Shown here one piece after another: positions 18,496 through 26,436 of a DNA stretch of 64,000 nt. A program made the translations under genes and the position numbers. The notes beneath the pieces were generated by a model. The model made no database searches and had not been told where the DNA came from. It saw nothing but the letters and a program-made list of their open reading frames with translations. The DNA is from Moorella sp. Hama-1 (GTDB taxonomy: Bacteria; Bacillota; DSM-521; Neomoorellales; Neomoorellaceae): positions 182,501 to 246,500 of the forward strand of contig NZ_AP024620.1 in the NCBI RefSeq assembly GCF_023734095.1, in the 5' to 3' direction. Numbering within the stretch: position 1 is the first letter of the stretch; the number at the start of each line of letters is the position of its first letter.

Positions 18496-19497
18496 GTGCA
18501 AAGGGTAGAAAAGGCTTTATCCAGGCATCAACTGGACCTCATGAGCCTGCCCAACGTCGTCGGGGTAGGTAAGGGTTATAAAAGTGTCCGCGGCGAGGTG
18601 ACCCCAAAGCCGGCCCTGGTTGTTCTGGTTGAGAAGAAGCTGCCTGCCAGTCGCCTGGAACGGGGGGCCAGGGTGCCCCAGGTTCTGGATGAAGCAGAAA
18701 CCGACGTCCTGGAAGTGGGGGAGTTAAGGCTCCTGGGGCGCACCGACTATCGTCGCCCGGCCCAGCCGGGGATGAGCATTGGCCACTATAAGATCACCGC
18801 CGGCACCTTCGGGGCGGTGGTGAAAGACCGGAAAACAGGGGAACCCCTGATTCTTTCCAACAACCACGTTATGGCCAATATCAGCAACGGTAGTGATGGC
18901 CGGGCCAAGATCGGTGATCCCATCCTCCAGCCCGGCCCCTACGACGGCGGTACCAGCGAGCAGGTAATCGGCTACCTGGAACGTTTTATCCCTATTAATC
19001 CAGTTGTCCAGGAGGTTACCTGTACCCGGGCCCTACGCGTGGAAAAGATCCTCAACCGCCTGGTGCACCTGGTCCGTCCTTATTACCAGGTACGGATGCA
19101 GAAAATAACGGCCGCGGCCAACATTGTCGACTGCGCTGTGGCCCGCCCGGTGAAAAAGGACGCTATCCGGCCGGAGATCTTGGATCTGGGGCCAGTCCAG
19201 GGAGTCCGGGAGCCCCAGCTGGGCATGGAAATAGTAAAGAGCGGGCGCTCCAGTGGCATTACCCGCTCTACCATCAGGGTTCTCCAGGCTACTGTCAAGG
19301 TGGTTTTAGAGGAGGGACTGACCGGCCTCTTTAGCGACCAGTTTGTGACCGGGCCCATCGCCCAGCCGGGGGACAGCGGTTCCCTCATCCTGGATAAGGA
19401 GAACTACGCCGTCGGCCTCCTCTTTGCCGGTTCCGACCAGACCACCGTCGGCAACTATATCCAGAACGTTCTTGACCGCCTGGAAGTGGAGTTTTAG
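18496..19497 (+). CDS. Trypsin-like serine protease (chymotrypsin fold)
   Basis: The 333-residue protein has no signal peptide. Segments match the S1/S64-type trypsin fold with a readable triad: His124 in SNNHVM, Asp212 in NIVDCAVA, and Ser294 in QPGDSGSLI. The N-terminal 90 residues (LPNVVGVGKGYK, ALVVLVEKKLP) are typical of bacterial Nal1-like trypsin-fold proteins whose substrates are mostly unknown. GTG 18496 was preferred over GTG 18487 because GGGGGAG then lies 8 bases ahead. It stands alone, downstream of two family A repeats. Confidence 0.78.
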   Translation: MQRVEKALSRHQLDLMSLPNVVGVGKGYKSVRGEVTPKPALVVLVEKKLPASRLERGARVPQVLDEAETDVLEVGELRLLGRTDYRRPAQPGMSIGHYKITAGTFGAVVKDRKTGEPLILSNNHVMANISNGSDGRAKIGDPILQPGPYDGGTSEQVIGYLERFIPINPVVQEVTCTRALRVEKILNRLVHLVRPYYQVRMQKITAAANIVDCAVARPVKKDAIRPEILDLGPVQGVREPQLGMEIVKSGRSSGITRSTIRVLQATVKVVLEEGLTGLFSDQFVTGPIAQPGDSGSLILDKENYAVGLLFAGSDQTTVGNYIQNVLDRLEVEF

Positions 19498-19537
19498 CAT
19501 TTTATTTGCGGCGCCGGACGGTAGTCACCTGCAGCAC

Positions 19538-20917
19538 CTACATGGTCAACTGGCCGCCGGGGACGTCGACGATCTGCAGCACCTTTTCCTCCTCGCCGGT
19601 CTGGGCATTGATGTAGGTGAGGTAACTGGTATTATCCAACCGGGTTTTAATCTCATAGGTCAGCTTTTCACTACCCCCGGGCATGGGGATGAGGGCCAGC
19701 CTGGTGCCTTCAATCTTCACACCGGGGTTTATTTTCGCCCGGGCCTGGTCGGCGGTCAGCCGCTGCCGGGGCAGATCCCGTTCGTGGTGGGCCATATAAT
19801 AGGGCGTGGCGTCCCAGCCGGTAATTTCGCCGTTGTCCAGGGCGACCTTCACCTTGACCTGGTCCGGGTAGAGGATGACATCCCCTTCTTTAGCGGCAAA
19901 GGTGATGACCTGGTTGTTGTCGGTACGCACCGTATAGGTCGGCTGCATATCCCCAAAGCCCTGGCTCTTCAGAAAAGCCCGGGCCTTTTCCTGGGCTGTG
20001 CTGGCGTCCAGGGCCGGCGCCGTCACCGGGCGGGTGTTGAGGAGGGAGATAATTTGCCCGCCCTGCTTGCTGACATCGACATTGACGGTGACATTGGGCC
20101 GCCTGTTGTCCATTAACCGGAGGGCAAAGGCCGGGATGCGGCCATTACTGGTGCGGATGGCCTGGACCCGGTAGGTGCTGTTGCTGGCGGCGTTGCTGAA
20201 GTTCGTAGCGCGGCGCTCTGCCTCAGCCTGGGCAACCTCGCCGCCTCCCAGACCCAGGGGCTGCTGCTTCTCCAGGTGGCTGGAGAAGGGGCCGTCATAG
20301 TTCAGGCTGGGGAGGGTCTGCAGGTGCCGGTCGGTATTAATGAACCCATCCAGGGGGCCGGGGCTGGCCTGGGCAGGGACAGCCAGGCGGGCAATGGTCC
20401 GGGGCAGGGCCGGCATTCTGGTGCCGTAAAAGCTGCTCCAGCGCAAGGCCTTGCCAGCTACCTGGCCTTCAGTCTGGTGCAGGGAAGCAGCCAGGCGCTC
20501 CATCTCGGCCTTTAGATTAGCCAGTTGCTGCCATTCCTGGGGAGTCATTTCTTCGCCCCGGGCCAGTTTTTGCGCCAGGTAGTTATTGTAGTCGCTGGTC
20601 TGGGAAAGGAACTTGCTGGTATTCACCGGCTTAAAACCCGGGGTGGGCAGCTGGCTCAAAGAGTTCTGCGCCGCTGCCGCCTGGTTCCAGGCCTCCGTCA
20701 GGTGGACAGCCTGCTGGCGGGGAGAGCTGCTGGCCAGGGATTTGCCCATACTCACCTGGGCCTGCTCGACATAGTTCAGGAGGTTATAAAAGTCACGCTG
20801 GCCGCCGGCCTCCACGGCGTTGGCCAAGGTGAGCCGGTTAGCCCTCTCCCACAGGCCCCAGCCGACGGCTACCAGTAGGGCCAGGGCGAGGAAGAGGGTT
20901 GAAAGCTTACGTGCCAA
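19538..20917 (-). CDS. ypeB: Germination protein YpeB
   Basis: The roughly 459-residue protein starts with a single membrane anchor (STLFLALALLVAVGWGLW) followed by a helical region and, near the C terminus, PepSY-like repeats (QEKARAFLKSQGFG, ADQARAKINPGVKIEG). YpeB is needed for stability and localisation of the cortex-lytic enzyme SleB in spores. TTG 20917 was chosen because GGAAGG stands 8 bases upstream; GTG 20926 overlaps that site. It follows sleB on the same strand, the standard pair. Confidence 0.93.
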   Translation of the reverse strand: MARKLSTLFLALALLVAVGWGLWERANRLTLANAVEAGGQRDFYNLLNYVEQAQVSMGKSLASSSPRQQAVHLTEAWNQAAAAQNSLSQLPTPGFKPVNTSKFLSQTSDYNNYLAQKLARGEEMTPQEWQQLANLKAEMERLAASLHQTEGQVAGKALRWSSFYGTRMPALPRTIARLAVPAQASPGPLDGFINTDRHLQTLPSLNYDGPFSSHLEKQQPLGLGGGEVAQAEAERRATNFSNAASNSTYRVQAIRTSNGRIPAFALRLMDNRRPNVTVNVDVSKQGGQIISLLNTRPVTAPALDASTAQEKARAFLKSQGFGDMQPTYTVRTDNNQVITFAAKEGDVILYPDQVKVKVALDNGEITGWDATPYYMAHHERDLPRQRLTADQARAKINPGVKIEGTRLALIPMPGGSEKLTYEIKTRLDNTSYLTYINAQTGEEEKVLQIVDVPGGQLTM

Positions 20918-21033
20918 AGTAAACACCTTCCTTGGTTACCTTATTTATTATATTGAGATCGTGAGCTTCGTACAGGTTGCAGAAGCAGGTTCTGAAAGGC
21001 CACCGCATCTGGTTGGCTCGCCCGGGCCATTGT

Positions 21034-21525
21034 TTAACGAGCGAAGACGTGGTTGCCGATCTGGGTGATGATGGCCCGGGTCCAGATCCAGGGACTTACC
21101 TCTTTGGACGGGTTCCAGAAGAACAGGGCGCCATAAGTCGGATCCCAGCCGTTCAGGGCATCAGCCGCCGCCCGGCTGGGGGTTGCCAGGTTGGTAACCT
21201 GCCAGATGAGGCCGTTGCTCACGCTCTCAAAGGCCCAGGGTTCGAAGATGACGCCGCTGATGGTCGAAGGGAACAGGGGGCTACGGACTCGATTCATGAT
21301 TACGGCGCCTACGGCCACCTGGCCTTCGTAGGGTTCGGTACCGGCCTCGGCGGCGATGAGCCGGGCCAGCAGGTTCATTTCATCGCTGGTACCCACCGGC
21401 GTCCCGGCCTGGGTGGGAATAACGTCAGGGGCCTGTCCCTGATGTTGATACTGCCAGAGGGCGGTGCCAACCAGAATGACGGCCAGGAGGACCGGTAGTA
21501 AGGTGCGTAAACGACGGGGATGCAT
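21034..21525 (-). CDS. sleB: Spore cortex-lytic enzyme SleB-like (hydrolase 2 family)
   Basis: The 163-residue protein has an N-terminal signal-anchor (LRTLLPVLLAVILVGTALW) and a SleB catalytic domain. The domain begins MNLLARLIAAEAGTEPYEGQ with the catalytic Glu, and contains VAVGAVIMNRVRSPLFP and YGALFFWNPSK. It is a lytic transglycosylase of cortex peptidoglycan during germination. The N-terminal peptidoglycan-binding domain of Bacillus SleB is missing. ATG 21525 follows GGGAGGAAGG. It is upstream of ypeB in one operon. Confidence 0.9.
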   Translation of the reverse strand: MHPRRLRTLLPVLLAVILVGTALWQYQHQGQAPDVIPTQAGTPVGTSDEMNLLARLIAAEAGTEPYEGQVAVGAVIMNRVRSPLFPSTISGVIFEPWAFESVSNGLIWQVTNLATPSRAAADALNGWDPTYGALFFWNPSKEVSPWIWTRAIITQIGNHVFAR

Positions 21526-21675
21526 GTTCCTTCCTCCCAATATGTTTAATCATCCTTAGTTTGGATAGGCGCATGGTAGCTTATGCAGGACCCCTGAGAA
21601 ATTTAGGATAACCACCAGGTATAAAAAAAGAGCCCCCCAAACAGAGCTCGCGAGATCTCGGGTAAAATAGTCAAT

Positions 21676-21853
21676 GCTGTGGCTTTACTTTAGTTCTTTG
21701 AAAAAGCACAATGGGGAGCGAAACTTTTAGTTCTTCAACTTACATTACGATCCCTATCCCTATCCCTATCCCGTTCACCGCCGTCTCGCCGCGGCTTCGC
21801 TAAATTTGCTTACGCCTCGAGCCAAGTCGCCCTTCGCCTGTACCCACCAGCCC
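21676..21853 (-). repeat. Degenerate family B element, copy B2
   Basis: It aligns with the right three quarters of copy B1 (6800-6976), ending CCTGTACCCACCAGCC. The left terminal repeat is lost. It carries a short CCCTAT triplication (about 21751-21770) and an in-frame stop in the frame kept open in B1 and B3. It occupies the 21541-21889 gap together with the sleB promoter region. Confidence 0.7.
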
Positions 21854-21889
21854 CTTACCCCAGGCCTATGGCGGCGACGGTTCACGGCG

Positions 21890-22300
21890 TTAACTGTTGC
21901 GGAAGCGGCCGCCGCGGCCATGTTGCGGCGGGGGTTCTTCTTCCTCCCGGGGTGGGCTTTCCTCCGGTGCCTCCTTTTCCCTGGCAGCCTTATTCTCCCG
22001 GGCGCTCATGAGCAGGTTCATCAGGCTCGTTAATAGGGCCGGGTTTTTGCCCAGGAGCCCGGCCAGCTCTGCCGGCGGCTTAAGGTTCCCACTGCCGGCC
22101 TGCCCCAGGACGGCATTCAAAGCCTCCTGGATGGCATTGCCGGACCGGGCCGGTACACCCACGTTGCCGTTAAGGAGATTTAGTATTCCCAGCAGATCGA
22201 CCAGGCCTACCAGCCCGGCCAGTTCATTAAAGCTCAGGGACTGTTGCTGCTGCGGTCCCAGCAGTTGCAGCAGCACCTCGACGAGATCAGTTTTTGGCAT
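21890..22300 (-). CDS. Uncharacterised protein
   Basis: About 136 residues. The first half is leucine-rich and probably helical (MPKTDLVEVLLQLLGPQQQQ, then ELAGLVGLVDLLGILNLL). The C-terminal tail is highly charged with Glu/Pro runs and ends in GRGGRFRNS. I see no known domain. ATG 22300 is a guess, because the Shine-Dalgarno is weak (GAAAG close, GAGGTGG further off). It is divergent from the small gene at 22469. Codon use resembles neighbouring real genes. Confidence 0.5.
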   Translation of the reverse strand: MPKTDLVEVLLQLLGPQQQQSLSFNELAGLVGLVDLLGILNLLNGNVGVPARSGNAIQEALNAVLGQAGSGNLKPPAELAGLLGKNPALLTSLMNLLMSARENKAAREKEAPEESPPREEEEPPPQHGRGGRFRNS

Positions 22301-22468
22301 TCTTTCGGCGTTTTCCACCTCAGGTTCAGGCCCCCTCTCTCCCGCGCATTCACCTGCACCGGCGATGCAATCAGGTCCCTTTAAAATATATGCCGGCGCC
22401 GGGAAAAGCTGCTCTAGCACCAACCATCTTTTCTCTGCATATTTTTAACTATAGAGGATGTTATTTGC

Positions 22469-22735
22469 TTGAACAACATTTATAGATGGGGGGTTATACA
22501 GGTGGGTAACAATATCGTGGATCCCAATCTCCTGGCCGTCATCCAGAGCCTGAAGCCTTATATGAACCGCCAGGCATTGCAGTGTACCGAGGTGGCGGAG
22601 ACATTGCTTGAGGTCCTGGCCAGCGAGCAGGCGCAGCGGGTCCAGCAGAAGCTGCAAAACCTCCGGACGGAATATAAACAGACCATCCAGGCAGCCGGGT
22701 TGCAGAAGAAAGTAGCCGGAAAGAGCGACAAATGA
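22469..22735 (+). CDS. Uncharacterised small protein
   Basis: Up to 88 residues, with N-terminal NIVDPNLLAVIQSLKPYM and a helical, charged C terminus (QAQRVQQKLQNLRTEYKQTI). Two starts are possible: TTG 22469 with AGAGGATG ahead, or GTG 22502 with GGGGGG ahead, giving 77 residues. No family is recognised. A terminator follows at once, so it is probably a monocistronic gene. Confidence 0.6.
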   Translation: MNNIYRWGVIQVGNNIVDPNLLAVIQSLKPYMNRQALQCTEVAETLLEVLASEQAQRVQQKLQNLRTEYKQTIQAAGLQKKVAGKSDK

Positions 22736-22744
22736 GAGGATGAC

Positions 22745-22778
22745 CAGAGAGGGCGGGACCCTTTCTCTCTTTTTTTAA
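22745..22778 (+). terminator. Intrinsic terminator
   Basis: AGAGAGGG pairs with CCCTTTCTCT across a 5-nt loop, with a small bulge, followed by CTTTTTTT. It ends the small gene at 22469-22735. Confidence 0.7.
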
Positions 22779-22844
22779 TCTTGATTCTCCTGCTGCTGTC
22801 TACCGGCAGTTTCCCTGGGCCCGGCACCTCTCCGGGAAATAAGG

Positions 22845-23276
22845 TCAAGAATACTTCAGGTGCAGGCGCAGTTTTCCGGCGCTGGTTGGCGGGTCACCGG
22901 GGCAGGGCGCAGACATTTCGTTCTTCACCCCGGCGCTCTCCGGGAACGGCGCAGCTGTTGCCGGGACCGGGGCCCCGTCCCTGGACTTTCCAACCGGGCC
23001 GGCTGGAGGCCCTGCGGATGCAGGCCCGGTGGCCGGTGGTCTTTCCCCGGTGGGGGGGCGCTGGGGGGAGTGAACGACGGTCAGGCTATTTAAAATTACC
23101 TCTTCTTCCCAGGCCAGCTGGCCGTTTTCATAACGGCGGCGGCGGATCTCGGCCCTGGGGATAAAGGCTGAGACTTCATGGGGCAGGTTATAGGTCAGGC
23201 GGCGGATTACCCGGATGACGGCACTATCCACGTGGAGTTCCACTTCATCGGTGTTTACAGGGCAGTCAGGCAGCAA
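22845..23276 (-). CDS. Uncharacterised protein with proline-rich tail
   Basis: About 143 residues. The first 65 look like a beta-rich domain (EVELHVDSAVIRVIRRLTYN, EVSAFIPRAEIRRRRYENGQ). The rest is Pro/Ala/Gly-rich and low complexity. TTG 23276 was chosen because AAAGGAGG stands 8 bases upstream. Envelope or spore-coat association would fit the composition, but nothing in the sequence proves it. Confidence 0.5.
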   Translation of the reverse strand: MLPDCPVNTDEVELHVDSAVIRVIRRLTYNLPHEVSAFIPRAEIRRRRYENGQLAWEEEVILNSLTVVHSPQRPPTGERPPATGPASAGPPAGPVGKSRDGAPVPATAAPFPESAGVKNEMSAPCPGDPPTSAGKLRLHLKYS

Positions 23277-23402
23277 GGGAAACACCTCCTTTGCTGCCAG
23301 TATATGTTAGCAAGGTTGACCTGGGACACCCATGGAGGTGGAGGCAGGGATTGACTAGCAGATGGGGGGCGGGTCACAGGGGTAATGAGCCATGAAATGC
23401 CA

Positions 23403-23435
23403 GGGGCCGGTTTCCCTGTAGGGGGAACCGGCCCC
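23403..23435. terminator. Hairpin downstream of the FmdB-like gene
   Basis: GGGGCCGGTT and AACCGGCCCC form a 10-bp stem. On the plus strand ATTTTAA follows. On the minus strand, where the preceding gene runs, there is no T-run, so termination activity is uncertain. Confidence 0.5.
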
Positions 23436-23438
23436 ATT

Positions 23439-23678
23439 TTAACTGGCTTTGCTGACTTCGGAGGTCTTGCTCTCTTCCTTGGCCTTGTTTTTATATTCCG
23501 AGCTGCGGTTTTCGGTGGTGTAGAAACCGCCGGCCTTATAGATAATATTAACGTTGTGGCTGATTAGCCGGTGAACCGGACCCCCGCAGGTGGGGCACTC
23601 TTTTAGCGGCGGGGCGGTGATCCGTTGCTCCTGCTCAAAAACCCCGCACTTGCTGCACCTGTACTCGTATACTGGCAT
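23439..23678 (-). CDS. FmdB-family zinc-ribbon protein
   Basis: The 79-residue protein starts MPVYEYRCSKCG and continues CPTCGGPVHRLIS, the FmdB/CxxC_CxxC_SSSS zinc ribbon, then a lysine/glutamate-rich tail. Proteins of this family were first linked to formamidase/formate gene regulation, but most have no known role. ATG 23678 follows GGAGGTGG; a longer upstream reading has no such site. Confidence 0.82.
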   Translation of the reverse strand: MPVYEYRCSKCGVFEQEQRITAPPLKECPTCGGPVHRLISHNVNIIYKAGGFYTTENRSSEYKNKAKEESKTSEVSKAS

Positions 23679-23790
23679 AATTACCACCTCCGCTGGTCGA
23701 TGTAGTTCCAGCATTGGTTATACGCCAGGAAGACAGGTTTGTCAAGACTACCCTGTAGCATGAAAAATTAACCATTTATTCGTCATTCCC

Positions 23791-23817
23791 TAAACTACCC
23801 TTAAAATATACCGTTTA
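23791..23817 (+). promoter_or_regulatory. Candidate SigD-type promoter for the chemoreceptor
   Basis: TAAA (23791-23794), a 15-nt spacer and ACCGTTTA (23810-23817) resemble the motility sigma factor consensus TAAA-N15-GCCGATAA (5 of 8 in the -10). A chemoreceptor follows 64 bp later. This is suggestive only. Confidence 0.35.
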
Positions 23818-23880
23818 AAATTTAATTTAGATACCAGAACAATTGCGCCCGTCATGAAATTATTTTGGGGAAGGTGTTAT

Positions 23881-25536
23881 ATGAAAAAGCTGGGTTTGCA
23901 GGGGCAGATTTTCCTCATGTTTATCCCCATTATCATTCTAGCCCTTTTCGCCACCAGTTTCTTTACATACTACCAGGCCCGCCAGGCCCTGGAACAGGCC
24001 ACAGCCCGCCAGCTGACCGACGCTGCCCGGGTGGCTACGGAAAAGATTTCCTTGATCATCGCCAGCATTAATTCCCAGGAATTTTCCAGTAAGGTTAATT
24101 ACCTGATGGTCAACCAGAGGAACAGTTTCAACCAGCAGGGTTTGCCGGTGGATATCTATATCCTGGACAACCGGGGCGAGGTTCGTTATGCCGCCGCTGC
24201 CGGCGGCGGGCAGGAGCCCGGCCTTCCCCCGGCAGTCCGCCAGCAGGTTGCCCAGGCGCGGAACGGGTGGGAACGGCAATACTGGGAGGGCCATAACCAT
24301 GCCCTGGCCTTTGCCCAGATTACTGAAAGGGACTGGGTTTACCTGATTGTGGCTGATGAGGCCGTTTACCTAGCTCCCGTGACCGCTATCCACAGGTGGA
24401 GCCAGGCTGTCGGCTTGGGAGCAATCCTGCTGACCACCCTGGCGGCCCTCTTCATTGCCCGGCGGCTGGCCCGGCCCTTGATTCATTTCCAGCAGGTCAT
24501 GGCCCGGGTGAAGGCCGGGGACCTGGCGGCCAGGGTAACCCCGGGGGGCAGCGCGGAGACTGTAGCCCTGGCCCGGGGTTTTAACAGTATGCTGGAGCAT
24601 CTGGGGGGCCTGATGAACCTTATCAAAGAAGCGGCCGCGTCCCTAGCGGGAGCCCAGGGGGAGCTGCAGGCCGTCGTGGACCGGGCCAGGGCGGGTATGG
24701 ACCGGGTGGCCGACGCGATCGAGGAGGTCGCCGCCGGCGCCGAGGAGCAGGCTGCCGCCGCCCAGGAAGCCGGTGCCGGTACGGCCAAGGTAGCCTCCCT
24801 GGTGGAAGATATGCGTCGGCATCTGAACGTGGTTAATGCCACCGGTCAGGATATTCTCACAGCCGTGGACGGGGGCCAGGTGCAACTAAACCAGGCGGTG
24901 GCCGAAATGGACAACCTGGCCAGCCAGGCGGGGGAGATAGCGGCTACGGTGGAGGAGCTGGGAAATATCTCTGACCTCATAGAAAATTTGGTGGTGGAAA
25001 TCAAGCAGGTGGCTGAGGAGACCAACCTCCTGGCCTTGAACGCAGCCATCGAGGCCGCCCGGGCCGGGGAGCAGGGGCGGGGTTTTGCTGTGGTGGCTGC
25101 GAAGGTAAGGGAGCTGGCCGCCAGTAGTGCGGCGACTGCCGGCCAGGTCGCCTCTATGGTAACCAGGGTGCAGGAGGGAACGGCCCGGGCCCTGGCGGCG
25201 GCCCGGTCGGGGGTCAGGACTGCCGGCAAGGGCCGGGAAAGGGTGCGCGGTATGGCTGCCTCTTTGACGGGCCTGCTGCAATCGGTCCGGCAGACGGAAG
25301 GGGAAATCCAGAAGGTAGTCGCCAGTACTGGCGGTATAACGAAGGCTATGGAGGAGATTGTGGCTATAACCAGGGTCCTGGGGGAAACGGCGGTCGGCGC
25401 CGCCGGGGCTGCCCAGGAAGTCAACACCCTGACCCAGGACTTCCGCCAGGAAATGCACCAGGTAGCTGCGGCAGCCGCTACCCTTCAGGGGGTAACCGGG
25501 CAGATGACAGGAGCCACGGCCAGGCTACACCTGTAA
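23881..25536 (+). CDS. Methyl-accepting chemotaxis protein
   Basis: The 551-residue receptor has TM1 near 8-30 ([19 protein letters not shown]), an extracytoplasmic sensor of about 140 residues, TM2 near 180-197 ([18 protein letters not shown]), a HAMP linker, and a long signalling coiled coil. The conserved hairpin tip reads [17 protein letters not shown] (about 379-395). ATG 23881 has GGAAGGTG ahead; ATG 23854 is less likely. No che genes lie nearby, but a response regulator follows 26 bp downstream. The ligand is unknown. Confidence 0.93.
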   Translation: MKKLGLQGQIFLMFIPIIILALFATSFFTYYQARQALEQATARQLTDAARVATEKISLIIASINSQEFSSKVNYLMVNQRNSFNQQGLPVDIYILDNRGEVRYAAAAGGGQEPGLPPAVRQQVAQARNGWERQYWEGHNHALAFAQITERDWVYLIVADEAVYLAPVTAIHRWSQAVGLGAILLTTLAALFIARRLARPLIHFQQVMARVKAGDLAARVTPGGSAETVALARGFNSMLEHLGGLMNLIKEAAASLAGAQGELQAVVDRARAGMDRVADAIEEVAAGAEEQAAAAQEAGAGTAKVASLVEDMRRHLNVVNATGQDILTAVDGGQVQLNQAVAEMDNLASQAGEIAATVEELGNISDLIENLVVEIKQVAEETNLLALNAAIEAARAGEQGRGFAVVAAKVRELAASSAATAGQVASMVTRVQEGTARALAAARSGVRTAGKGRERVRGMAASLTGLLQSVRQTEGEIQKVVASTGGITKAMEEIVAITRVLGETAVGAAGAAQEVNTLTQDFRQEMHQVAAAAATLQGVTGQMTGATARLHL

Positions 25537-25562
25537 AATTTATATTATCGGGGTGGGAAAAG

Positions 25563-26270
25563 GTGACCAGGATCTTGATTGTCGATGATGAAGTAGCCAT
25601 TCAGGAACTGTTGCGGTATAATCTGGAGGAAGCCGGCTTTGAAGTGATTGGGGCCGCTGACGGTAAAACAGCCCTGACCATGGTTAAAAGGGAACATCCG
25701 GACCTGGTGATCCTGGATTTAATGTTGCCAGGCATGGAAGGGCTGGAGGTGTGCCGGCGCCTGAAGGCCGACCGTGGGACGGCGGCCATACCCGTTATTA
25801 TCCTCTCGGCCAGGGATAACGAGGTGGATAAAGTTCTGGGCCTGGAAATAGGCGCTGATGACTACGTTACCAAGCCCTTCAGCCCCCGGGAGCTTTTATG
25901 CCGGGTCAAGATTTGCCTGCGGCGGGGCACGCCCCTCGCCGATGGCGACCAGGACCAGATCCGGGTGGGGCCCTTTCTCATGGAGATGCTCAAGTATCGC
26001 TTTACCATGATGGGCCGGGAGATTAAACTGGCACCAAAGGAGTTTGAATTAATGCGCTTTTTTCTCCTTAATGCCGGGAAAGTACTGCGGCGGGAGGTTC
26101 TCCTGGAAAAGATCTGGGGGTACGATTTTAATACCGATACCCGGACAGTGGACGTCCATGTCCACAACCTGCGGGAAAAGATCGAGGCCGACCCGGCCAA
26201 TCCCGTCTACCTCGAGACCATTCGCCAGGTGGGCTATCGTCTCCGGGGAGATGCCGGGCTGGAGGAATGA
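25563..26270 (+). CDS. OmpR/PhoB-family response regulator
   Basis: The 235-residue protein has a receiver domain (acidic pair D8/D9, phospho-acceptor Asp52 in VILDLMLPG, Lys104 in VTKPFSP) and a C-terminal winged helix (LAPKEFELMRFFLLNAGKV, RTVDVHVHNLREKIE). No histidine kinase is adjacent, so it is an orphan in this window and probably co-transcribed with the chemoreceptor. The GTG start at 25563 is uncertain. A weak hairpin with TTTTA (26289-26315) may terminate transcription. Confidence 0.92.
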   Translation: MTRILIVDDEVAIQELLRYNLEEAGFEVIGAADGKTALTMVKREHPDLVILDLMLPGMEGLEVCRRLKADRGTAAIPVIILSARDNEVDKVLGLEIGADDYVTKPFSPRELLCRVKICLRRGTPLADGDQDQIRVGPFLMEMLKYRFTMMGREIKLAPKEFELMRFFLLNAGKVLRREVLLEKIWGYDFNTDTRTVDVHVHNLREKIEADPANPVYLETIRQVGYRLRGDAGLEE

Positions 26271-26436
26271 CGCTGGACAAACCTGTCGCCGGGTTTATGC
26301 CGCCCGGTTTTATATTTAACCCCAACTTACCGGGCCGCAGGAGCAGGATTCGGTCGCCGGGTGGCGAATAACCTCATTTTGTAGTTGTTTGTAGTTATAG
26401 CCTTTGGTAACCTTCACGGGAAGAAGGGATCTTATC

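Noticed and set aside
21746-21775. CCCTAT triplication as a functional repeat array
   Set aside because: It is a local slippage within a decayed family B copy.
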